This document shows positions 7,800 to 20,640 of a DNA stretch of 64,000 nucleotides, in pieces. The notes below the pieces were generated by a model, which worked only from the letters and a program-made list of their open reading frames with translations, was not told the DNA's origin and did not search any database. Position 1 is the stretch's first letter. Every line of letters begins with the position of its first letter. This DNA is from Tachypleus tridentatus. Lineage: Eukaryota; Arthropoda; Merostomata; Xiphosura; Limulidae. The position numbers and the translations under genes are program-made. Where the stretch lies: NCBI RefSeq assembly GCF_004210375.1, contig NC_134825.1, positions 1,302,001 to 1,366,000 of the forward strand, given 5' to 3'.

Positions 7800-10700
7800 T
7801 TTCGTAATGTTTATGTTATCACCTTACAGTAGTATTACAATAAGTTTGTTATCATGTTATTGTGGGTTTAAAAAATTTAATTCATGTTGCAATAAGTTTG
7901 TTATTATTTTATTGTGTGTTTATAAACATTTTAGTTATGTTACAATACGTTTGTAATGTTTATCATTTTATAGTGTGTTTTATATTTTATATTTTAGATA
8001 TATTACAATAAATTTGGTATTATTTTATAGTGCGTTTCTAATATATTTTATTTATGTTACAATAAGTTTGTAATGTTTGCTATCATTCTATAGTGTGTTT
8101 ATATTATTTTAGTTATCTCACAATAAATTTGTTACATTTGTAATCATTTTATAGTCGGTTTATAACATTTATGTTATGTTACAATACGTTCGTGATATTT
8201 GTTATCATTTTATAGTGTGTTTATAATATTATAGTTATCTTAAAATAATGTTTGTTACCATTTCATAGTGGGTTTATGATATTTTAGTTATGTTACAAGA
8301 AGTTTGTAATGTTTTTATCATTTTATAGTCTGTTTATAATATTTTAGTTATCTTATAATAAGTTTGTAATGTTTGTTATCATTTTATAATGTCTTTATCA
8401 TATTTTAGTTATACTACAATAAATTTTTGTAATTTTTATCATATAGGGTTTATAGCATTTTAGTTAGAGTACAATAAGTTTGTAATTATTTTTATCATTT
8501 TATATTAGGTTATAATATTTATGTTATGTTACAATAAGTTTGTAATGTTTTTATCATTTTATAGTGTCTTTATGATATTTTAGTTATGTATAGAATAAGT
8601 TTGTAATGTTTTTATCATTTTATAGTGTCTTTATGATATTTTAGTTATGTTACAATAAGTTTGTAATGTTTTTATCATTTTATAGTGTCTTTATGATATT
8701 TTAGTTATGTTACAATAAGTTTGTAATGTTTTTTATCATTTTATAGTGTCTTTATGATATTTTAGTTATGTTAGAATAAGTTTGTAATGTTTTATCATCT
8801 TTATAGTGTCTTTATGATATTTTAGTTGTGTTAGAATAAGTTTGTAATGTTTTTTATCATTTTATAGTGTCTTTATGATATTTTAGTTATGTTACAACAA
8901 GTTTGTAATGTTTTTATCATCTTTATAGCGTCTTTATGATATTTTAGTTATGTTAGAACAAGTTTGTAATGCTCTTTAATCATATTCTAGTTTTATAATG
9001 TCTCTTTATGATATCTTTAGTTATGTTACAATAAGTTTGTAATGTTTTTATCATTTTATAGTGTCTTTATGATATTTTAGTTATGTTACAATAAGTTTGT
9101 AATGTTTTATCATCTTTATAGTGTCTTTATGATATTTAGAACAAGTTTGTAATGTTTTATCATCTTATAAGTTCATGATATGTTTTATCATCATTTTATA
9201 GTGGGTTTATGATATTTTAGTTGTGTTAGAATAAGTTTGTAATGTTTTTATCATTTTATAGTGTCTTTATGATATTTTAGTTATGTTACAATAAGTTTGT
9301 AATATAGTGTTTTTTATCATCTTTGTAGTGTCTTTATGATATATTTTAGTTATGTTAGAATAAGTTTGTAATGTTTTTATCATCTTTTTATAGTGTCTTT
9401 ATGATATTTTAGTTATGTTACAATAAGTTTGTAATGTTTTTATCATTTTATAGTGTCTTTATGATATTTTAGTTATGTTACAATAAGTTTGTAATGCTTT
9501 TATCATTTTATATCATTTTGTTACAACAAGTTTGTAATGTTTTATATCATCTTTATAGTAATGTCTTTATGATATTTTAGTTATGTTACAATAAGTTTGT
9601 AATGTTTTATCATCATTTTATAGTGTCTTTATGATATTTTATATCTTTTAGTTATGTTACAACAAGTTTGTAATGTTTTATCATTTTATAGTGTCTTTAT
9701 GATATTTTAGTTATGTTACAATAAGTTTGTAATGTTTTATCATCTTTATAGTGTCTTTATGATATTTTAGTTATGTTACAATACATTTGTAATATTTATC
9801 ATTTTATAGTGTCTTTATGATATTTTAGTTATGTTAGAATAAGTTTGTAATGTTTTTATCATTTTATAGTGTCTTTATGATATTTTAGTTATGTTACAAT
9901 AAGTTTGTAATGTTTTTATCATTTTATAGTGTCTTTATAATATTTTAGTTATGTTACAATAAGTTTGTAATGTTTTTATCATTTTATAGTGTCTTTATGA
10001 TATTTTAGTTATGTTACAATAAGTTTGTAATGTTTTTATCATTTTATAGTGTCTTTATGATATTTTAGTTATGTTACAATAAGTTTGTAATGTTTTATCA
10101 TTTTATAGTGTCTTTATGATATTTTAGTTATGTTACAATAAGTTTGTAATGTTTTTATCATTTTATAGTGTCTTTATGATATTTTAGTTATGTTAGAATA
10201 AGTTTGTAATGTTTTTATCATTTTATAGTGTCTTTATGATATTTTAGTTATGTTACAATAAGTTTGTAATGTTTTTATCATTTTATAGTGTCTTTATGAT
10301 ATTTTAGTTATGTTACAATAAGTTTGTAATGTTTTTATCATTTTATAGTGTCTTTATGATATTTTAGTTATGTTACAATAAGTTTGTAATGTTTTATCAT
10401 CTTTATAGTTTTTATCATTTTATAGTGTCTTTATGATATTTTAGTTATGTTACAATAAGTTTGTAATGTTTTATCATCTTTATAGTGTCTTTATGATATT
10501 TTAGTTATGTTAGAATAAGTTTGTAATGTTTTTATCATTTTATAGTGTCTTTATGATATTTTAGTTATGTTAGAATAAGTTTGTAATGTTTTTATCATTT
10601 TATAGTGTCTTTATGATATTTTAGTTATGTTACAATAAGTTTGTAATGTTTTATCATCTATGATATCTTTTTTATAGTGTCTTTATGATATTTTAGTTGT

Positions 10701-12800
10701 GTTAGAATAACTTTGTAATGTTTTTATCATTTTATAGTGTCTTTATAATATTTTAGTTATGTTACAATAAGTTTGTAATGTTTTTATCATTTTATAATGT
10801 CTTTATGATATTTTAGTTATGTTAGAATAAGTTTGTAATGTTTTTATCATTTTATAGTGTCTTTATGATATTTTAGTTATGTTAGAATAAGTTTGTAATG
10901 TTTTTATCATTTTATAGTGTCTTTATGATATTTTAGTTATGTTACAATAAGTTTGTAATGTTTTTATCATTTTATAATGTCTTTATGATATTTTAGTTAT
11001 GTTACAATAAGTTTGTAATGTTTTTATCATTTTATAGTGTCTTTATGATATTTTAGTTGTGTTAGAACAAGTTTGTAATGTTTTTATCATTTTATAGTGT
11101 CTTTATAATATTTTAGTTATGTTACAATAAGTTTGTAATGTTTTTATCATTTTATAGTGTCTTTATGATATTTTAGTTATGTTACAATAAGTTTGTAATG
11201 TTTTTATCATTTTATAGTGTCTTTATGATATTTTAGTTATGTTACAATAAGTTTGTAATGTTTTTATCATTTTATAGTGTCTTTATGATATTTTAGTTAT
11301 GTTAGAATAAGTTTGTAATGTTTTTATCATTTTATAGTGTCTTTATGATATTTTAGTTATGTTACAATAAGTTTGTAATGTTTTTATCATTTTATAGTGT
11401 CTTTATGATATTTTAGTTATGTTAGAATAAGTTTGTAATGCCTTTTATCATTTTATAGTGTCTTTATGATATTTTAGTTATGTTACAATAAGTTTGTAAT
11501 GTTTTTATCATTTTATAATGTCTTTATGATATTTTAGTTATGTTACAATAAGTTTTTGTAATGTAATTTTTTATCATTTTATAGTGTCTTTATGATATTT
11601 TAGTTATGTTACAATAAGTTTGTAATGTGTTTTTATCATTTTATAATGTGTTTTATGATATTTTAGTTATGTTAGAATAAGTTTGTAATGTTTTTATCAT
11701 TTTATAGTGTCTTTATGATATTTTAGTTATGTTACAATAAGTTTGTAATGTTTTTATCATTTTATAGTGTCTTTATAATATTTTAGTTATGTTACAATAA
11801 GTTTGTAATGTTTTATCATCTTTATAATGTCTTTATGATATTTTAGTTATGTTACAATAAGTTTGTAATGTTTTATTATTTTATAGTGTCTTTATGATAT
11901 TTTAGTTATGTTAGAATAAGTTTGTAATGTTTTTATCATTTTATAGTGTCTTTATGATATTTTAGTTATGTTACAATAAGTTTGTAATGTTTTTATCATT
12001 TTATAAGTGTCTTTATGATATTTTAGTTATGTTACAATAAGTTTGTAATGTTTTTATCATTTTATAGTGTCTTTATGATATTTTAGTTATGTTACAATAA
12101 GTTTGTAATGTTTTTATCATTTTGTAGCATCTTTATGATATTTTAGTTGTGTTAGAATAAGTTTGTAATGTTTTTATCATTTTATAGTGTCTTTATGATA
12201 TTTTAGTTATGTTACAATAAGTTTGTAATGTTTTTATCATTTTATAGTGTCTTTATGATATTTTAGTTATGTTAGAATAAGTTTGTAATGTTTTTATCAT
12301 TTTATAGTGTCTTTATGATATTTTAGTTGTGTTACAATAAGTTTGTAATGTTTTTATCATTTTATAATGTCTTTATGATATTTTAGTTATGTTACAATAA
12401 GTTTGTAATGTTTTTATCATTTTATAGTGTCTTTATGATATTTTAGTTATGTTACAATAAGTTTGTAATGTTTTTATCATTTTATGGTGTCTTTATAATA
12501 TTTTAGTTATGTTACAATAAGTTTGTAATGTTGTGTTATTATTTTTATGGTTTTATGATATTTAAGTTATGTTACAATAAGTTTATAATGTTTGTTAACA
12601 TTTTGTATTGTGTTATAACTTTTTATTTATGTTACAATAAGTTACAGTGTGTTTATATACATTTTAGTTATGTTACAATACATTTGTAATATTTATCATT
12701 TTGTAGTGGGTTTGTGACTTAAGTTATGTTGCAATAACTTTGTAATGTTTGTTTTTATTTTATATTGGATTGATAATACTTATTTTATAGTGAGTGTAGA
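7800..12800. repeat. 60-bp satellite array 1 (about 80 copies)
   Basis: Five kilobases of a 60-bp AT-rich unit containing GTTACAATAAGTTTGTAATG, TTTTTATCATTTTATAGTGT and CTTTATGATATTTTAGTTAT. Units are highly uniform between about 8530 and 12530, with recurrent single changes (TTACAA/TTAGAA, TATAGTG/TATAATG, TTATG/TTGTG). They become diverged and irregular at both edges. A cluster of length-irregular units lies at 8980-9660 and again near 10400 and 10660. The array stops about 150 bp before the exon at 12954. A lone related piece (GTTACAATAAGTTTGTTACC) occurs at about 14436 in the neighbouring array. Confidence 0.95.
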
Positions 12801-12928
12801 ATGTTTATGTTGTCATATTAAAGTCGTTCAGTAATGAATATGCGATCATGTTAGTGTTGGTTTGTTTACAAATTAAAGGAGTATGTGTTTAATTATTATT
12901 GTGAGTTTATGTGACACCCGTATTTTAA

Positions 12929-13404
<476 letters not shown>

Positions 13405-14720
13405 ACTGATTATTATTCTACACAGTGAGCAGAGGTGTTCTAGTTAATCTCAACAGAAATATATTAATAACCAAATTCTACATAACGAACAAAGGTGTTC
13501 TAGTTAATCTCAACAGAAATATATTAATAACCAAATTCTACATAACGAACAAAGGTGTTCTAGTTAATCTAAACAGAAATATATTAATAACCAAATTCTA
13601 CATAACGAACAAAGGTGTTCTAGTTAATCTAAACAGAAATATATTAATAACCAAATTCTACATAACGAACAAAGGTGTTCTAGTTAATCTAAACAGAAAT
13701 ATATTAATAACCAAATTCTACATAACGAACAAAGGTGTTCTAGTTAATCTAAACAGAAATATATTAATAACCAAATTCTACATAACAAACAAAGGTGTTC
13801 TAGTTAATCTAAACAGAAATATATTAATAACCAAATTCTACATAACGAACAAAGGTGTTCTAATAAGGCTCAAAACTAGTAAAATTTTCTTCTATAGTGG
13901 GTACAGATGTTCTAATTACTGTCATCAGAAATAAACTTATAATCTTGTTTTATATATAGTGAGCAAAGAAGTTGTAAGTAGTTTCAATGTAAATAAACTA
14001 ATCATCTTATTCTATATAATGAACATATATGTTCTAAGTAGTCTCAATGGAAAGAAACTAACTACATTATTTTATACAGAATGAGTTGAGATGTTATAAT
14101 GTTTTTTCAGAGAAAGAAAAATAATAAATTATTCTACAGAATCTCGAGAACTGCTCTAAATATTCTCAATGGAAAAATCTAATCTTATTCTCGACAGTGG
14201 AACTGATTCTTATTCTATACAATGAGCAGAGATGTTTTAATGTTTTTTTAGGGAAAAAAAAGATAAATTGTTGTTTATAGTGCAGAGAGTTATTCTCAAA
14301 GGAAATAAAATGATAATATTATTGTGACTAGTGAGTAGAGTAGATGTAATTATTTTCAACACAACGAAACTGATAATCCCGAGTGAACAGAGGTTTTCTA
14401 ATTATATTCAAAAAAACAACTACAAATACGTTATGTTACAATAAGTTTGTTACCATTTGTTAACGAATTATATTATATGTGCTATATTGAGTCTCAACAA
14501 AAATAAATTACTAAGCGTATTCTGTATAAGAAACAAATATGGTTGAATTAGTTTGAACAAAACATACTAATAATATTGTTTCATACTGACTGTGGATATT
14601 CTAATTAGTCTTAACATCACGAGTTGATAACATCATTCTATTTAGTATATAGAGCTGTTATAATTATGTAGAGCAAAAACACACTCATAATTTTATTCTA
14701 TATAGTGAGAAAAGACAGGC
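13405..14720. repeat. 60-bp satellite array 2 (ATTCTACATAACGAAC type)
   Basis: From 13420 to about 13865 there are seven nearly perfect copies of a 60-bp unit containing GGTGTTCTAGTTAATCT and AACAGAAATATATTAATAAC. Further right, to about 14720, the copies decay (ATTCTATATAGTGAGCAGAG type) and grade into array 3. A 169-codon open frame at 13425-13934 exists only because 60 is divisible by three and the copies are identical; it is not a gene. Confidence 0.9.
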
Positions 14721-17700
14721 CTTTAGTCTGACATCTATGTAGTGACTAAACCTGGTTTATGTAATGTGTTTTGAAACAGGTCTTCTATCTCAAACTGTGT
14801 AGTGACTAGAGCTAGTTTATATAACGTGTTTTGAAACATGTTTTTATCTCACTCTGTGTCGTGACTAGAGCTGGTTTATGTAATGTTTTGTGAAGCAGGT
14901 CTTCTATCTCACTCTGTGTAGTGACTAGAGTTGGTTTATGTAATGTTTTTCGAAACACGTCTTCTATTTTACTCTGTTTAGTGACTAAATCTCGTTTTGT
15001 AATGTGTTATGAAACAGTTTTTTTATCTCACTGTATTTAATGAATGAAGCTAGTGTATGCAATGTGTTATAAAATTGGTCTTTTAAATAACTCTGTGTAG
15101 TGACTAAAGGTGATTTTTGTAATTTGTCATTAAACAGGTCTTTAGTTTCACCCTATGTAGAGATTTAATGTGGTTTACATAATGTGTTCAGAATTAGATA
15201 TTCTATTTCGCTCTATGTCGTTACTAGAGCTGGATTATATCATGTTTTTTTGAAACATATCTCTTCTGTCTCACTCTGTTTAGTGACTAAATCTCTTTTA
15301 TATAATGTGTTTTACAGGTTTTCTATTACATTCTATGCAGCGACTAAAGCAGGTTTATATAATGTGTTATAAAACAGGTCATCTGTCTTACTTAATGTAG
15401 TCGATAAAGCTTGCTTATGTAATATGCTATGAAACAGGCCTTCTGTCTTACACTATATAGTGACTGGAGGTACTTTATGTGATGTGTTAAGAAACAAATA
15501 TTCTGTCTCACTCAATGTTGTGACTAAAGCTGTTTTATGTAATCTGATATGAAATAGGTCTTCTGTCTCACACTACGTAGAAAGTAAAGCTGGTTTATGT
15601 AATGTGTTTTGGAAAAGAACTTCTTTCTCACGCTATTTAGTGACTAGAGTTGTTTATGTAATGTGTTAAGAAATAGGTCTGCTACCTTATTGTGTAGTGA
15701 CTTAAGCAGTTTTACGTAATGTGTTATGAAACAGGTCTTTTATTCCACTCTATGTAGTGACTAGAGTTGGTTTGTGTTATGTGTTATGAAATAGATCTTT
15801 TATCTCACTTTGTGTAGTGTATAAAGCTGGTTTATACAATGTGTTATGAACCAGGTCTTCTATATAACTCTGTGTAGTGACTAGAGCTGATTTTTGTAAT
15901 GTGTTATTAAACAGGTCTTTACTCTTATTCTCTGTAGTTATTTAAGATGATTTACATAATGTGTTCAGAATTAGGTCTTCTATTTCGCTCTATGTCGTGA
16001 CTAGAGCTGGTTCATGTAATGTGTTTGAAAAGAGGTTTTCTATCTCATTTTGTGTTGTAACTAAAGCTGTTTTATGTAATGTGTTATGAAAGAGATCTTC
16101 TGTCTCACTAAGTCTAGTGACTAAAGGAGTTTTATGTAATATATTATGAAACAGGTCTTCTGTCTCACTCTATGTAGTGACCAGAGCTGGTTTGTGTAAT
16201 ATGTTATGAAACAAGTTTCTTCCTCACTTTATGTAGTGCTTAAAGCTGGTTTATGTAACATGTTATGGAATAGGTCTTCTGTCTCACTCAATATACTGAC
16301 TAGAGCTGGTTTATATAATGAGTATGAAACAGGCCTTCAGTCTCACTCTCTTTAGTGACTGGAGCTGGTTTATGTAATGTGTTGTGGAACACGTCTTCTA
16401 TGTCACTCTATTATGTGACTGGAGATGGTTTATGTAATGTGTTATGGAACAGGTCTTCTATCTTACTTTATGTAGTGACTAGAGCTGGTTTATACAATGT
16501 ATTTTAAAACACATCTTCTATCTCACTCTGTTTAGTCACTAAATGTCGTTTATGTAATGTGTTTTAAAACAGGTCTTCTTTCTTAATTTTTTTAGAGTGA
16601 CTAAAGCTGGTTTATGTAATGTGTCATAAAACGGGTCTTCTATCTCACTCTGTGTTTTGACTAAAGCTGTTTTATGCGATGTGTTATGATACAGGTCTTG
16701 TGTCTCACTCTATGTTGTAACTAGAGCTGGTTTATGAAATTCGTTTTGGATCAGGCCCTCTGTTTCTCACTGTGTTTTGACCATAGCTTCTTTATGTAAG
16801 GTGTTATGAAATAGATCTTCTGTTTCACTTTATGAAGTGACTAAAGCTGGTTCATGTAATGTGTTATGAAACAGGTTTTTTATCTTACTCTGTATAGTGA
16901 ATAAAGCTGGGTTATGCAATATGTTATAAAACAGTTCTTCTATCTTACTCTGTGTATTGATTAGAGCTACTTTATGTAATGTGTTATAAAACAGATCTTC
17001 TATGTCACTTTATGTAGTGACTATAGCTGGTTTATATAATGTGTTATAAAATATGTCTTCTATTTCACTCTATCTAGTGACTAGAGATGAATTATGTAAT
17101 GTGTTTTGAAACGTGCATTCTGTCTCACTCTATGTAGTGACAATACCTGTTTTATGTGATGTGTTTTGTACCAAGTCTTCTATCTCATTCTGTATAGTTA
17201 CTAAAGCTGGTTTATGTGATGTGTTTTGTACCAAGTCTTCTATATCATTCTATATAGTTTCTAAAGCTGTTTTATGTCATGTGTTGTGTAACAGGTCTTC
17301 TATCTCATTCTATATAGTTACTAAAGCTGGTTTATGTGATGTGTTTTGTACCAAGTCTTCTATCTCATTCTATATAGTTACTAAAGCTGGTTTATGTCAT
17401 GTGTTGTGTAACAGGTCTTCTATCTCATTCTATATAGTTACTAAAGCTGGTTTATGTGATGTGTTTTGTACCAAGTCTTCTATCTCATTCTATATAGTTA
17501 CTAAAGCTGGTTTATGTGATGTGTTTTGTACCAAGTCTTCTATCTCATTCTATATAGTTACTAAAGCTGGTTTATGTGATGTGTTTTGTACCAAGTCTTC
17601 AATCTCATTCTATATAGTTACTAAAGCTGGTTTATGTCATGTGTTTTGTACCAAATCTTCTATCTCATTCTATATGTAGTGGATAGAACTGGTTTATGTA

Positions 17701-18370
17701 ATGTGTATGAAACAGGCCTTTACTCTCACTTTGTGTAGTGACTAAAGCTGGTTTTTGTAATTTGTTGTGAAACAGGTCTTCTATCTTACTCTATGTAGTT
17801 ACTAAAGCTGGTTTATGTCATGTGTTTTGTACCAAATCTTCTATCTCATTCTATATAGTTACTAAAGCTGGTTTATGTGATGTGTTTTGTACCAAGTCTT
17901 CTATCTCACTTTGTGTAGTGACTAAAGCTGGTTTTTGTAATTTGTTGTGAAACAGGTTTTCTATCTTACTCTATGTAGTGACTAGAGCTGGTTTATGTAA
18001 TGTGTTTTAAAACACGCCTTCTTTCTCACTCTGTTTAGTGACTAGAGCTCGTTAATGTAATATTTTTTAAAAGAGTTTTTCTTTCTCACTCTGTGTTGTA
18101 ACTATAACTGGTTTATGTAATGTGCTATGAAACAGATCTTCTGTCTTATTCAGTGTAGTTACTGATGCTGTTTTATGTAACCTCTAAGAAATAGGTCTTC
18201 TATTCCACTTTATGTAGTGACTGAAGCTTGTTTATTTTATGTGTTATGTAACAGGTATGCTATATCATTATATGTAGTGACTAGAGGTGTCTTATGTAAT
18301 GTGTTATGAAACAGGACTTCAATCTCAGTCTATGGAGTCAGTATATGTGGTTTATTCGTGTGATACGAAA
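14720..18370. repeat. 60-bp satellite array 3 (about 60 copies)
   Basis: Units of ~60 bp built from CACTCTATGTAGTGACTAGA, GCTGGTTTATGTAATGTGTT and GAAACAGGTCTTCTATCT. Most copies are 75-90% alike. A homogenised core lies at 17140-17690, where two unit variants (TTTTGTACCAAGTC and TTGTGTAACAGGTC) are interspersed. A three-unit block has been duplicated: the text at about 17727-17780 returns 180 bp later at 17907-17960. The 188-codon and 62-codon open frames here (17113-17679, 15184-15372) are repeat artefacts. Confidence 0.93.
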
Positions 18371-18665
18371 CAGACTTACTGTAAATAGTGTATAGTGGCA
18401 TTTTAAAATATCGACTGTCACTCTTAATGTATATAATGGCGATTCAGGTATGATTAGATTTATGGGCTTACGGTGTTTGTTATTTCAATTTTTATATTAA
18501 AGTAAATGTAAATATCATGAGATATCTTCTATTTTCAGTAAATCTATGATGATAATAAAAATAATATAAATATGCTATTACTGGTATTTGGAAATTCTAA
18601 GGCATTTTACTTGAAAAATAAGAGTCGGAGGAAAATCCGAAAAGTGTGGAATTTCTGTTAATTTT
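18371..18665. other. Unique intron sequence
   Basis: AT-rich intron sequence with no recognisable element between the end of the 60-bp array and the 58-bp triplicate. Confidence 0.6.
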
Positions 18666-18842
18666 CATTAACGGTTATTGTAAAACCTAACTGGTTAAGT
18701 TTGTCACGGGTTTCTACTTCCATCATTAACGGTTATTGTGAAACCTAACTGGTTAAGTTTGTCACGGGTTTCTACTTCCATCATTAACGGTTATTGTGAA
18801 ACCTAACTGGTTAAGTTTGTCACGGGTTTCTACATCCATCAT
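18666..18842. repeat. 58-bp tandem triplicate
   Basis: Three head-to-tail copies start at 18666, 18724 and 18782, each beginning CATTAACGGTTATTGT and containing CTAACTGGTTAAGTTTGTCA. The copies differ at only two or three bases, so the triplication is recent. Confidence 0.93.
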
Positions 18843-19662
18843 AAACTCTGTATCGTATTCAGGTCGTCACTGCAAACCAATATCTTGTTTAATACTGAAA
18901 ACATTTTATCTCCAGTTCAAATGTCACATATAAATATACTCGTGGTAGTTCAAACCATCTACGTAGCTAAGTCTTCTCACCATTTGCAAATGCAATGTCT
19001 TGGAAAATATGAGATTCTAATAGAAATGAAGTTAAACCTCAAACTGCACTTAACTCTCCTATATATATAATTAAAATGAAACATGACTCATTTCTTAGAA
19101 CACTTTTCAATTCTCTGATGTGCATGTAATTATCGCCAACTTTTGATAAGAGAAAGTCTTCAATTTGTGAATAAAATTGGAACCTTTGGAGTGATTTCAC
19201 ATCTTTTCTACTTTTCTGTTGCAATAGCTCCCTCTCTTGTCGTGTTTAATTATATATATATTTTGTTATTTCTGACACTGTTCGTTGTATTCTTATATTA
19301 GTATTTATAACGAGCATTGTTCAGTATGATAAAGTTGCTGAACATTGAATGAGTAATTCTGAAACATTTATCAAAGAATCTGTACAAATGCTGTTGTTTA
19401 TCTAGTATTTATTATCAGACTTCGTTTGTTATCAAATGAAAAAGTATCTTTGAACTTCTCTATATTTTTAATGTCTATAATCAGCAGAGAAGTTTTGAAT
19501 AGTATTTATCTCAAGAAATGGTACTATTTAAATGTGATATATTCTTATGTGTTTATTTATACTGCTAAATATTGAAATGTACGAAACTTCAACATTCATT
19601 ATTGTTACAATTTTTTTATTGGTTCATTAATGAATATAATTTAAGGAAAATAATTTTATAAT
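18843..19662. other. Unique intron sequence, no gene recognised
   Basis: About 820 bp without repeat. Open frames of 61 codons on each strand (18885-19070 and 19039-19224) overlap one another, have no motif and no splice support, and fit chance in AT-rich DNA. Confidence 0.55.
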
Positions 19663-20430
19663 TGCGCTTCAGTAACAACGAGTTGTTTTTGTATTTCAGT
19701 AACAAGGAGTTTTTAACTGTGTTTCAGTAACAACGAGTTCTTAATTTTCTCTCGGTAACAAGGAGTTCTTAACTGTGTTTCAGTAACAACAAGTTATTAA
19801 TTGTGTCTCGGTAACAAGGAGTTCTTAACTGTGTTTCAGTAACAACACGTTATTAACTGTGTTTCAGTAACAAGGAGTTCTTAACTGTGTTTCAGTAACA
19901 AGGAGTTCTTAACTGTGTTTCAGTAACAACACGTTATTAACTGTGTTTCAGTAACAACACGTTATTAACTGTGTTTCAGTAACAAGGAGTTCTTAACTGT
20001 GTTTCAGTAACAACAAGTTATTAATTGTGTTTCAGTTACAACAAGTTATTAACTGTGTTTCAGTAACAACTAGTTATTAATTGTGTCTCGGTAACAAGGA
20101 GTTCTTAACTGTGTTTCAGTAACAACTAGTTATTAAATGTGTTTCAGTAACAACACGTTATTAACTGTGTTTCAGTAACAACAAGTTATTAATTGTATCT
20201 CGGTAACAACGAGTTGTTAATTATGTCTCAGTAACAAGAAGTTGTTGATTGTGTCTTAGTAACAAGGAGTCGTTGTGAATCAGTAACGAGTTCTAATTGT
20301 GTCTCAGTAATAAGGATTTGTTAACCTATTTCAGTAACAAAGAGTCGTTAACTGTGTCTCAGTAACAACGAGTTCTTAATTGTGTCTTACTGCAAATAAG
20401 TTTGTATTCGTGTCCCAGTAACAACGATTT
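19663..20430. repeat. 28-bp minisatellite (about 27 copies)
   Basis: Units of 28 bp with the core GTGTTTCAGTAACAA followed by either GGAGTTCTTAACT or CACGTTATTAACT. The two variants are interspersed, which shows repeated unequal exchange. The array ends only about 13 bp before the acceptor of the exon at 20444, so the intron's polypyrimidine and branch region is close to or inside repeat-derived sequence. Confidence 0.92.
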
Positions 20431-20443
20431 GGTTTTTCTATAG

Positions 20444-20533
20444 GCTCTGAAGATACATATTAGTGAGGTAACAAAAAATCAGCTTATTAATAATGACTGG
20501 GAGATCTCAGAACGAGGAACTATTCCTGTAAAG
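20444..20533 (+). CDS. Gyc88E-like: Guanylate cyclase exon: C-terminal strands of the catalytic domain
   Basis: 30 codons, phase 0 at both ends: ALKIHISEVTKNQLINNDWE then ISERGTIPVK. This matches the class III cyclase end region (..KIHIS..T...L......ERG.I.VKGKG). Acceptor TTTTTCTATAG is good; donor AAG|GTACGT is strong. It is wedged between the 28-bp array on the left and, 107 bp to its right, the 38-kb satellite. The family sequence continues exactly at 60348 with GKGEMKTYWL, so the satellite interrupts the gene within the last strands of the catalytic domain. Confidence 0.92.
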
Positions 20534-20640
20534 GTACGTACTTAAGTTCTTTTCCTTGGATAATGAACAGAATAGTTACCCTATTTAAGAGTGTTTGTTT
20601 TTGTTTTCTTTTTATGCTTAAACCAACCTACAGACAGCAG

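Noticed and set aside
13425-13934. 169-residue repetitive protein
   Set aside because: The frame is open only because seven near-identical 60-bp units contain no stop in that frame. It lies in an intron, and decayed copies to the right break it.
17113-17679. 188-residue Cys/Ser-rich repeat protein
   Set aside because: Same cause: a 60-bp unit divisible by three. Neighbouring copies of the same array are full of stops.
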